A stretch of 5,545 nt of DNA from Rhodospirillales bacterium (lineage in GTDB: Bacteria > Pseudomonadota > Alphaproteobacteria > Rhodospirillales > Defluviicoccaceae): assembly GCA_030622775.1 (NCBI GenBank), contig JAUXFS010000162.1:1-5545 (forward strand). The letters are read 5' to 3'. Position numbers and translations under genes: made by a program. This document shows positions 1 to 5,545 of the stretch, in pieces (the first letter of the stretch is position 1; the number at the start of each line of letters is the position of its first letter). The notes beneath the pieces were generated by a model. That model did not search any database and was not told where the DNA came from. It saw nothing but the letters and a program-made list of their open reading frames with translations.

Positions 1-2420
1 CAGCCGGAAACCCGGAGCTTGGTGAACTCGTTGACGGTCGCGGCCAGTTGCAGATCGGTCTTCCGGGACGGATCGCCGGTGTCGAGCTTGCCGACCTCCA
101 GCTTCTCGACATCGACGTCGATGGTCACCTCGGGGGTGACCGAAGAGTCGTGGAAACGAATCCCGGCGTTGTCCGAAAAGACGAATTTCCGCAGCCGGAG
201 CGCGGGAGACCGGCCCGGCGATTGCTCTTTTACGGCCTCTGTTTCCGGTCCCTCGGTGGCGGCACCCGTTCCGAACGCGGAGAACAGTTTGTCGTTGAAT
301 TCGATTTCGAGACCGCCGATTTCGAGCGTGTCGGCGCCGACGTTCAAGGCCTGATCGGCGCGAACGCCCGACAGTGCCAGCTCCCGCCATTTCGCCTGGG
401 CGATGGCGCCCTCGGCGATGTCGGCGGCCAGCGCCGCGATGGTGGCGTCGAGTTGCGCTTGCCAATGCCGCTCCGGCCCGGTGTTCGCCACCATCGCCTC
501 GCCGACGTTGGTATTGATGTGCTCCGCGCTCATGCGCATGGCGGGCCGTCCCTCGGTTGCGGGAACCGATGCCTTGAGCGACGAAAGGTTGGCCGCGCCG
601 CTGACCTTGACCGCGATGTCCTCGCCCGAGGTGGTCAGATCCAGCGTCGCGAGGGTGACGTCGAGCCGTTCGGCCGTGGCCTGGGCTGGTCCGCGAAGAT
701 CCAGGGCATCGACCGAGAGCCGGGGCGCGGCGTCGAGGCGAAGCCCGCCCTCCTTCAACGCCAGCAGCAACCGGGTCAGATCGAGTTCGGCCCCGGTGAA
801 AGCGAGTTGAAGCGGTTCGCCCGCCGCGGGTTCATCCGGCAACGACAGGCTCGACGGGCCGAGGACCGACTTTCCCGTGGCCGCGACGGACAGGCTGTCA
901 CCCGCTTGCTCCACTTTCAACGCGGAGATGTCGATCTCGAGGCGGTCGGTCTCGGCCTCGATCGGTTGTTCGAGGGCCAGCGATTGCACCGTCAATCGCG
1001 GCGCGGCATCCACTCGCAGGGTGCCCGCGTCGGCACTCAGCGACACCTTGCCGAGATCCAGGGTCGCGTCGGCAAAGCTCAGTCCCAGAACCGCCGCGCC
1101 GTCCGCCGCCTGGGGTAGCGACAGCGTGAACCCGCCGAGCGCCGCCCGGCCGGCCGCGGCCAGTGACAGTTTTCCTTCCGCCTGCTCCACTTTCAGTTCG
1201 GACAGGTCGATGCCGATCCGGTCGCCTTGCCCGTTGACCGCGCCCGACAACTTGGGGGCGAGGATGGCAAGCCGTGGCGTGGCGGTCAAAGCGAAGGGGC
1301 CGTCGGCGCGGACGGAGAGGTCGAGGTCCTCGAGGTCGAGGGTAACGTCATCGAAATCGACAACGGCTCCGCCGACTCCGATCCCGCCCCGCTTCCAGAC
1401 GATGCGCACCGTCCCCTCGACCTCGGTGTTTCCGTTCTCGTCCAGAACCAGCCGGGTACCGAGTGTGCTGACCCCCTCTTCGAAGCGAATCGCAAAGCCG
1501 CCCGGGTGGATCGTATCGATATCCTGCTCCAGGACCTCGCCCCGGGACGCGACCTCGACCCGTCCCGATGGGAACACGGTGATGTCATGCCTGAATTTGG
1601 TGCTGAGCGAACCCGATTTCTCCTGAAATCCCAGCGACCCCGAAAACGACTCGATCTTGGTGAAATCGGCCTCGTCGACGGTGCCCTCGACCGACAGGGT
1701 GAGCTTTTCGGCAAAGGGGCGTGCCTCGCCCTTCCATTCGAAGGGCATCGTGTTGAAGGTGCCGACGAGTTCGAAGGTGCCCGGATCGTCGGGTTCCCAA
1801 GTCCTGAAGCCGGCCAGGCTGAGGCGCTCGACATCCAGGTTTATTGTCCCGCGGGTGCGGTCGGTGAAGAACACCCGGCTGTTGCGCAACTCGAACTCGT
1901 CCAGTCCCGCCCCCCAGCCGCCTTCGCCCTCCGGCGCCGGTTCGGCATCCTCGTCGGCCGCCATCAGCTTGCTGAGCTCGATACCGTTGACGATGATCTC
2001 GCCGTTGGTTTCCCGGGTGATCTGGATGTCCACGCCGTCGATGATCATCTTCTCGATCACCGCCTGCTCGCTAAGCAGATTGACCAGCCGGAACGTGACC
2101 CAGACGCCGCCGACCTGGCCCTGATTTTCCGGTTCGACGCCGAACCGCATCGGCCCGATAAAGGCACGGCGTCGCCACAGGTCGATGTTGAGGGTGGGCA
2201 TCCCTTCGCTAACGATGCCCATGCGATCGAGCTCGCGCTTGATCACGTAGCGCGCCACCACCTCGGGAACGGCGTGGACGATCAGCACCAGTACGGCGAG
2301 AACAACCGTGGTGACGACCGCGGCCTTGAGGAGCCGGTGCCCTCCTTGGCGAGGCGGCGATTGCTTCGAGGGTGGCGGGGGGGGCGTTACGGTCGTTTCG
2401 GTCGGGTTGGGCGTGGTCAT
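1..2420 (-). CDS. DUF748/AsmA-like large envelope protein, N-terminal 806 residues (3' end outside window)
   Basis: The frame is open from the ATG at 2420 to the window edge with no stop. An in-frame TAA lies about 26 codons upstream and no other start codon lies between, so this ATG is the natural start, although its Shine-Dalgarno is weak. Residues 1-29 are a proline-rich cytoplasmic tail (PPPPP at 13-17). Residues 31-50 form one hydrophobic helix, and the rest should be periplasmic. Residues 80-200 look AsmA-like, with the segment LDEFELRNSRVFFTD at 173-187. Residues 156-168 are an acidic, proline-rich linker. Residues 359-634 are three consecutive repeats. A second module from about residue 742 (FVFSDNAGIRFHDSSV, then NEFTKLRVSG at the edge) resembles the DUF748 family. 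From family knowledge, AsmA-like proteins are long beta-rich envelope proteins linked to outer-membrane assembly or lipid transport; the substrate here is unknown. It is the last of three co-directional genes, 106 bases after the YihY-family gene. The family call is fairly secure and the exact function is not. Confidence 0.85.
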   Translation of the reverse strand, partial: MTTPNPTETTVTPPPPPSKQSPPRQGGHRLLKAAVVTTVVLAVLVLIVHAVPEVVARYVIKRELDRMGIVSEGMPTLNIDLWRRRAFIGPMRFGVEPENQGQVGGVWVTFRLVNLLSEQAVIEKMIIDGVDIQITRETNGEIIVNGIELSKLMAADEDAEPAPEGEGGWGAGLDEFELRNSRVFFTDRTRGTINLDVERLSLAGFRTWEPDDPGTFELVGTFNTMPFEWKGEARPFAEKLTLSVEGTVDEADFTKIESFSGSLGFQEKSGSLSTKFRHDITVFPSGRVEVASRGEVLEQDIDTIHPGGFAIRFEEGVSTLGTRLVLDENGNTEVEGTVRIVWKRGGIGVGGAVVDFDDVTLDLEDLDLSVRADGPFALTATPRLAILAPKLSGAVNGQGDRIGIDLSELKVEQAEGKLSLAAAGRAALGGFTLSLPQAADGAAVLGLSFADATLDLGKVSLSADAGTLRVDAAPRLTVQSLALEQPIEAETDRLEIDISALKVEQAGDSLSVAATGKSVLGPSSLSLPDEPAAGEPLQLAFTGAELDLTRLLLALKEGGLRLDAAPRLSVDALDLRGPAQATAERLDVTLATLDLTTSGEDIAVKVSGAANLSSLKASVPATEGRPAMRMSAEHINTNVGEAMVANTGPERHWQAQLDATIAALAADIAEGAIAQAKWRELALSGVRADQALNVGADTLEIGGLEIEFNDKLFSAFGTGAATEGPETEAVKEQSPGRSPALRLRKFVFSDNAGIRFHDSSVTPEVTIDVDVEKLEVGKLDTGDPSRKTDLQLAATVNEFTKLRVSG
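519..1346 (-). repeat. Three consecutive in-frame repeats of ~92 codons within the DUF748/AsmA-like gene
   Basis: In the minus-strand protein, residues 359-451, 452-543 and 544-634 align as three copies. Each opens with a (V/A)xLDL segment. About 22 residues later comes (D/T)A(A/T)PRL(A/T/S)(V/I), at P382, P474 and P566. A segment D(L/I)S(E/A)LKVEQA follows in copies 1 and 2, with a diverged counterpart (VTLATLDLTTSG) in copy 3. The copies then share a SL(A/S)(A/V)AA(G/T)G-type strand and a short proline-containing turn. Copies 1 and 2 also share 13 identical bases, at plus-strand positions 1183-1195 and 907-919. These are offset by 276 bases, exactly 92 codons, which points to duplication and not only to similar folding. 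Copy 3 is more diverged. The alternating hydrophobic pattern suggests beta strands. Confidence 0.8.
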
Positions 2421-2494
2421 GGGTCTGCCGTTTGTTGCGATTTCTTGTCGAAGGGTTCGGTCGGATAAGAGGCGTTCCGCTGCCGAAACTGGGG

Positions 2495-2503
2495 ATTATA
2501 CCA
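2495..2503 (-). promoter_or_regulatory. Extended -10 promoter element upstream of the DUF748/AsmA-like gene
   Basis: On the minus strand the gap between the YihY-family stop codon and the next ATG contains TGGTATAAT, a perfect TATAAT hexamer (2495-2500) preceded by a TGn extension. No good -35 hexamer sits 16-18 bases upstream. A TTGAAC is present, but only 10 bases away. Sigma-70-type extended -10 promoters can work without a strong -35, so this is a plausible own promoter, with transcription starting near 2488 and a leader of roughly 68 bases. A perfect -10 is notable in such G+C-rich sequence. Confidence 0.5.
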
Positions 2504-2526
2504 ACTCGCGGTTCAACGCGATGGCA

Positions 2527-3924
2527 TCAGCGCTCCTGCTCCCCCGTTCGCGACGTCATCTCTCCGCGAACCAGTTCGAGTGAGGGGTCGACGGGCGGTT
2601 GTCCCGACAACGCCAGTTCCTTGATGGTTCGTCCGTGGAGCGTCTCGGACAGGGTTTCCTGGATCTCGCTCACCAGCCGCTCGACGGCGGGTAGTCGCGG
2701 CAGGCGTTCGAGACCGAAGAGACCTTCCTCGCCAAGCTCACGAACCGCATCGAGAACGTCCTTGACCGCGGTGGTGTCGAAGGGGCGGGCGGGAAGGTAG
2801 TATGGGGGGTCATCGGCGCTCTTCGTCAACAGCCCCCCCTTCTCCAGCGCCATCATCACCCGCTCCACGGCCTGACTTGGCGTATTCAGACGCCTCGCCA
2901 ATCGCTGGAGAGTCCAAGCCGGTGCGCCCCTGTAGAAGCTCTTGGCGATCATCACGACGGCCAAAAGAGCCATCTTTTCCCTCATGCGATTGCTCAACCA
3001 CAACGGGCCCCGGCCCACCGTGAGGTATTCCGGGTGCTGGTTATAGAAGGCGATGGTCCCGCCGATCAGGAGGATCAACCAGCTTAGATAGAGCCAGATC
3101 AGGAACAGGATGAGGGTGGCGAAAGCGGAGTAGATCGCCGTGTACCTGGCGGAATTCGCCACAAAGGAGGCGAAGCCCCATCCCGCGGTCATCCACAGGG
3201 CACCGGCCACGATCCCGCCGAGGAGGGCGGCGCGAAACCGCACCTTCGTGTTCGGGATGAAGATGTAGACGAACGTGAACGCGCCGGCGACGAGAAGATA
3301 GGGCGTCAGCCTGCCCGCCATCCCGAGGAGGATTCCCAGCGGCTCGATGGCGGTCAGTCTCTCGACCACCGCGGTGCTCGTCAGCGACGCGGTGATGCCG
3401 ACGGCCGAGAACACCAGCACCGGTCCAATCAGAAGGACGCTCAGATAATCGCTGAACCTCCGGGCGAAGGGGCGAACCTCGCTGATCCGCCAGGTGTCGT
3501 TGAACGCGGCCTCGATTTTCTGCATCAGCGAGACGACGGTGTAGAAAAGCAGGGCGAGCCCCACGGCGCCGAGCACGCCGACCTTGATGTTGTCGACGAA
3601 TCCGATCACGTGCTCGGTGATTTCCTGTCCCTTTTCGCCGAGCGGCTCCAGCAACTGGAGCAGCATCGGTTCCACCTGATTGTGCACGCCGAACCCCTTG
3701 AGCACCGAAAAGCTCAGCGCGAGCAAGGGCACGAACGAGAGAAGGGTCGTGTAAACCAGGCTCATTGCGTGCAGGGTCAGATTGCCGGCGAGGACGTCGC
3801 GAGAGATCGCGAAGACGACCCTGAGGATCGCGATCGGCCAGGCTTTCCATCGTGGCAGGGACCGCGTGTCCACGCTCCACAGGGCCTTGACGATGGTGGC
3901 TTCGAACGGGAGTTGTGGTTCCAT
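2527..3924 (-). CDS. YihY/BrkB-family inner-membrane protein with C-terminal winged-helix-like domain
   Basis: This is a 465-residue polytopic membrane protein. Hydrophobic segments lie near residues 52-77, 114-135, 160-182, 195-224, 231-256 and 262-294, the six-helix layout of the YihY family. Family landmarks are IEAAFNDTWRI at 137-147, FIPNTKVRFRAALLGG at 222-237 followed by GALW, and the WLYLSWLILLIGG run at 277-289. After the last helix, residues about 315-380 look like a winged helix (LQRLARRLNTPSQAVERVMMALEKGGLL type), and the tail to 465 is helical and charged. The family was once called ribonuclease BN, but that activity belongs to another protein. The true role is unsettled and probably concerns the envelope or lipids. 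The ATG at 3924 is preceded by GGAAG only two bases away, a poor spacing. The gene lies 95 bases after uppP and 106 bases before the DUF748/AsmA-like gene, all in the same direction. The family assignment is secure and the function is open. Confidence 0.9.
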   Translation of the reverse strand: MEPQLPFEATIVKALWSVDTRSLPRWKAWPIAILRVVFAISRDVLAGNLTLHAMSLVYTTLLSFVPLLALSFSVLKGFGVHNQVEPMLLQLLEPLGEKGQEITEHVIGFVDNIKVGVLGAVGLALLFYTVVSLMQKIEAAFNDTWRISEVRPFARRFSDYLSVLLIGPVLVFSAVGITASLTSTAVVERLTAIEPLGILLGMAGRLTPYLLVAGAFTFVYIFIPNTKVRFRAALLGGIVAGALWMTAGWGFASFVANSARYTAIYSAFATLILFLIWLYLSWLILLIGGTIAFYNQHPEYLTVGRGPLWLSNRMREKMALLAVVMIAKSFYRGAPAWTLQRLARRLNTPSQAVERVMMALEKGGLLTKSADDPPYYLPARPFDTTAVKDVLDAVRELGEEGLFGLERLPRLPAVERLVSEIQETLSETLHGRTIKELALSGQPPVDPSLELVRGEMTSRTGEQER

Positions 3925-3945
3925 CGCTTCCGACGCGGCTCTTTT

Positions 3946-3979
3946 CCCGGTGGCGGGACGCGGAGACGTTCCCGCCGGG
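3946..3979 (-). repeat. Bulged inverted repeat between uppP and the YihY-family gene
   Basis: CCCGG (3946-3950) and CGGGA (3954-3958) pair with TCCCG (3970-3974) and CCGGG (3975-3979). This gives a 10-pair stem with a three-base bulge (3951-3953) and an 11-base loop. In the minus-strand transcript it is followed by AAAAGAG, not a U run, so it does not look like an intrinsic terminator. It ends about 21 bases before the downstream ATG. It could mark a processing site, protect an mRNA end, or limit ribosome access to the poorly spaced start of the YihY-family gene. Confidence 0.5.
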
Positions 3980-4019
3980 CGCCGGAGTCGATCAACCGGC
4001 GAGGGAATAGTGGCCCACT

Positions 4020-4826
4020 TTAGCCGATGAAGCCATAGGCAAAGGCGAGCAGCAGAACGCCGAGAACCACCCGGTAGACGACAAACGGGGTAAAGGTGGC
4101 GCGGCGGAGCCAGGCCATCAACGCGGCGATGGCGACCAGCGCCGAGACCAGGGCGAGGCCGGCGGCGGTAAAGGCATCGGTTGTCAGCCGGGCGTCGGCG
4201 GACTGATAGAGCTCCAATCCCTTGAGCACGCCGGCACCGAGGATCGTCGGCATCGACAGCAGCATTGAGAAACGGGCGGCGTCGATTCTATCGAAACCGA
4301 GCATGCGCGCCGCGGTCATGGTGATGCCGGAACGGCTGGTTCCGGGGATCAGTGCGAGAATCTGGCTGACGCCGATGACCGCCGCGTCCGAAAATCGGAT
4401 GTGCTCCAGGCGTCGGACGGTCAAGCCAAAGGTGTCGGCGGCGTAAAGCAGGATGCCGAACCCCAGGGTGGTCCAGCCGATGACCTCGATGCTCCTGATG
4501 CCCTGCGGGTAGAAACGATTGAGGACCAATCCCGCGGCGACCACCGGAAGGGTGGCGACGATGACCAGCACGGCCAACTTGGCTCCCGGATCCCACCGCC
4601 CCTTCGCCACGCGACCGAGCCCGGCCAGCATCATCCAGACATCGCGCCAGAAGTACAACATCACCGCGCCGAGGGTTCCGACATGAACCGCGACGTCGAT
4701 CAACAACCCCTGATCCGGCCATCCGGCGACGATCGGCACCAGGATCAGGTGGGCGGACGAACTGATCGGCAGGAACTCGGTGATTCCCTGGACGAGGGCG
4801 AGAACGGCTATATGCAGTAGGGACAT
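4020..4826 (-). CDS. uppP: Undecaprenyl-diphosphate phosphatase (UppP/BacA)
   Basis: This 268-residue integral membrane enzyme removes one phosphate from undecaprenyl diphosphate, regenerating the carrier lipid used for peptidoglycan and other surface polymers. Loss or overproduction in known bacteria alters bacitracin sensitivity. Conserved motifs are complete. QGITEFLPISSSAHL spans 13-27 and contains the (E/Q)xxxE pair Q13 and E17, the serines S22-S24 and H26. PGTSRSG spans 161-167 and contains the catalytic-region arginine R165. FSMLLSMPTILGAG spans 186-199. About eight hydrophobic segments cover most of the protein, and the length is normal for the family. The ATG at 4826 places the first motif correctly, but its upstream region is A-rich (GCTGAAAAAAAT) with no clear Shine-Dalgarno. 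A TATATT at 4841-4846 (minus strand) could be a weak -10, giving a very short leader. It is the first of three co-directional envelope genes and divergent from gltB. Confidence 0.97.
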   Translation of the reverse strand: MSLLHIAVLALVQGITEFLPISSSAHLILVPIVAGWPDQGLLIDVAVHVGTLGAVMLYFWRDVWMMLAGLGRVAKGRWDPGAKLAVLVIVATLPVVAAGLVLNRFYPQGIRSIEVIGWTTLGFGILLYAADTFGLTVRRLEHIRFSDAAVIGVSQILALIPGTSRSGITMTAARMLGFDRIDAARFSMLLSMPTILGAGVLKGLELYQSADARLTTDAFTAAGLALVSALVAIAALMAWLRRATFTPFVVYRVVLGVLLLAFAYGFIG

Positions 4827-4872
4827 ATTTTTTTCAGCCTAATATATCGTGTTTGGCGCCGCGACTTTCGCA

Positions 4873-4886
4873 AGCTTACCTAAGCT
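4873..4886. promoter_or_regulatory. Operator-like 14-base dyad in the uppP/gltB divergent spacer
   Basis: AGCTTACCTAAGCT consists of two perfect 6-base half-sites (AGCTTA and TAAGCT) around a two-base centre. It lies about 47 bases upstream of the uppP ATG and just upstream of the candidate gltB-facing promoter, in a locally A+T-richer stretch. Size, symmetry and position fit a binding site for a dimeric regulator of one or both genes. I cannot name a regulator, and a short dyad can arise by chance. Confidence 0.35.
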
Positions 4887-4899
4887 AACAAAGAATCTG

Positions 4900-4927
4900 T
4901 TGCCAGGGCTTTTTGACCTTGTATTTT
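4900..4927 (+). promoter_or_regulatory. Candidate sigma-70-type promoter facing gltB
   Basis: TTGCCA (4900-4905) matches the -35 consensus at five of six positions. After a 16-base spacer, TATTTT (4922-4927) matches the -10 consensus at four of six. Transcription would start near 4934 and give a gltB leader of roughly 180 bases. The position in a divergent spacer supports it, but the -10 is imperfect. No sigma-54 type GG/GC pair was recognised. Confidence 0.35.
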
Positions 4928-5013
4928 CCGGGCTTCGGTCCGATTCTCAGCCGGCGCGGAGTTGAGCTTCTCCTCCATGCTGTGTTGATGCGTGCCGCAT
5001 CGCGCGAAGGCGC

Positions 5014-5043
5014 GTTCCCGGCCGGGGAATTCGGATCGGGAAC
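5014..5043 (+). promoter_or_regulatory. Two mutually exclusive hairpins in the gltB leader
   Basis: GTTCCCG (5014-5020) can pair perfectly with CGGGAAC (5037-5043) across a 16-base loop. The same left arm (TTCCC, 5015-5019) can instead pair with GGGAA (5025-5029) across a five-base loop. Both structures use the same upstream bases, so only one can form at a time. The element lies about 70 bases before the gltB ATG. Leader-mediated regulation is possible but unproven. There is no U run and no riboswitch class that I recognise. Confidence 0.3.
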
Positions 5044-5112
5044 CGCCGAAGACAAAAACGAGCGCGGTGTCTGGGAAGGACGTTCACCAAAGAGCGGTTG
5101 TGGGGATATGCG

Positions 5113-5545
5113 ATGCGCAAAATCATTGATCGTGCCGTGCCCGCGAGGCAGGGGCTTTACGACCCCCGAAACGAGCATGACTCCTGCGGTATCGGCTTCG
5201 TCGCCAATATCAAAAACCGCAAGAGCCACGGCATCATCGACCGGGGACTGGAAATTCTGTTCAAGCTGCGTCACCGCGGCGCGGTGGGCGCCGACGTGCT
5301 GGCGGGAGACGGAGCCGGACTTCTCATTCAAATCCCCGACCGGTTCCTGCGCGAGGAGTGCGGGGCGCTCGGCTTCGAGCTTCCGGCGCCGGGAGACTAT
5401 GCGGTCGGCATGGTTTTCCTGCCGCGCAACGACGAGACCCGCGCCAAGTGCATCGCGGCAATCGAGGGAACCCTTGTCGAGGAAGGTCAGGCGGTGCTCG
5501 GCTGGCGCGACGTGCCGACCGACAGTTCGGTGCTCGGCTTCAGCG
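5113..5545 (+). CDS. gltB: Glutamate synthase large subunit, N-terminal 144 residues (3' end outside window)
   Basis: This is the start of the large subunit of glutamate synthase (GOGAT). With the small subunit, the enzyme makes two glutamates from glutamine and 2-oxoglutarate in the cytoplasm, so it works with glutamine synthetase in ammonium assimilation. The visible part is the class II glutamine amidotransferase domain. QGLYDPRNEHDSCGIGF (13-29) contains C25, expected to become the N-terminal catalytic cysteine after removal of a 24-residue propeptide. LRHRGAVGADVLAGDGAGLL (52-71) is the conserved glutamine-site block, followed by IQIPDRFLREE (72-82). The ATG at 5113 has GGGGA at 5102-5106 with six bases of spacing, a reasonable ribosome site. 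Family members usually run to about 1,500 residues, so roughly nine tenths is missing on the right, including the FMN and iron-sulfur regions. It is transcribed away from uppP across a 286-base spacer. Confidence 0.97.
   Translation, partial: MRKIIDRAVPARQGLYDPRNEHDSCGIGFVANIKNRKSHGIIDRGLEILFKLRHRGAVGADVLAGDGAGLLIQIPDRFLREECGALGFELPAPGDYAVGMVFLPRNDETRAKCIAAIEGTLVEEGQAVLGWRDVPTDSSVLGFS

Noticed and set aside
48..2468. Long plus-strand open frames (48-1118 and 1227-2468) that could be read as genes
   Set aside because: They are antisense to a continuous minus-strand frame of at least 806 codons that has recognisable AsmA/DUF748 features and a signal-anchor helix. The plus-strand products are arginine- and glycine-rich, low in sense, and typical of shadows in G+C-rich coding DNA.
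2495..2516. Conventional -35/-10 promoter using TTGAAC with TATAAT
   Set aside because: The spacer is only 10 bases, far from the usual 16-18, so only the extended -10 reading is kept.
3041..3880. 279-codon minus-strand open frame overlapping the YihY-family gene
   Set aside because: It is out of frame with the clear membrane-protein gene, and its product is an arginine-rich hydrophilic shadow with no family features.
2527..3924. Annotation as ribonuclease BN
   Set aside because: This is an old label for the YihY/BrkB family. The protein is a polytopic membrane protein without nuclease motifs, and the real RNase BN is an unrelated metallo-hydrolase.
3946..3979. Intrinsic terminator after uppP
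   Set aside because: The stem is strong, but on the minus strand it is followed by AAAAGAG instead of a U run, so the element was listed as a hairpin of unknown role.
4885..5331. 148-codon minus-strand open frame across the spacer and gltB start
   Set aside because: It is antisense to the conserved GltB amidotransferase domain and has no recognisable motif or ribosome site.
4988..5545. Plus-strand frame from the ATG at 4988, open to the right edge and overlapping gltB in another frame
   Set aside because: Its product is serine/arginine/alanine-rich with the look of a shifted frame of gltB, while the gltB frame carries the conserved motifs. Openness alone is weak evidence in G+C-rich DNA.

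Overview
The window is G+C-rich DNA that is probably from an alphaproteobacterium, perhaps a Rhodospirillales-like one. This rests on the style of the UppP and GltB proteins and the strong G/C preference at third codon positions, and it is a judgement from recall, not a database result. Almost all of the window is coding, and no gene-free stretch exceeds about 290 bases.

Three genes lie head to tail on the minus strand, read from high to low coordinates. First is uppP (4826 to 4020), the undecaprenyl-diphosphate phosphatase of the cell-wall lipid carrier cycle. Next is a YihY/BrkB-family inner-membrane protein with a cytoplasmic winged-helix-like tail (3924 to 2527). Last is a very large single-pass protein of the DUF748/AsmA-like class (2420 to beyond position 1; at least 806 residues, C-terminus outside the window). 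The gaps are 95 and 106 bases. The first holds a strong bulged hairpin and the second an extended -10 promoter, so the genes may be only partly co-transcribed. The large gene stays open to the window edge, and the long plus-strand reading frames over positions 48-2468 are its antisense shadows.

Divergent from this group, the 5' end of gltB (large subunit of glutamate synthase) begins at 5113 on the plus strand and runs off the right edge. The 286-base divergent spacer holds a 14-base operator-like dyad, a candidate promoter facing gltB, and two mutually exclusive hairpins in what would be the gltB leader.

Functionally, all three minus-strand genes concern the envelope: lipid-carrier recycling, a polytopic inner-membrane protein and an AsmA-like periplasmic protein. 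gltB belongs to nitrogen assimilation and is probably just a divergent neighbour. The most distinctive feature is an internal array of three consecutive repeats of about 92 residues in the large AsmA-like protein. I see no mobile element, CRISPR array, RNA gene or defence system.
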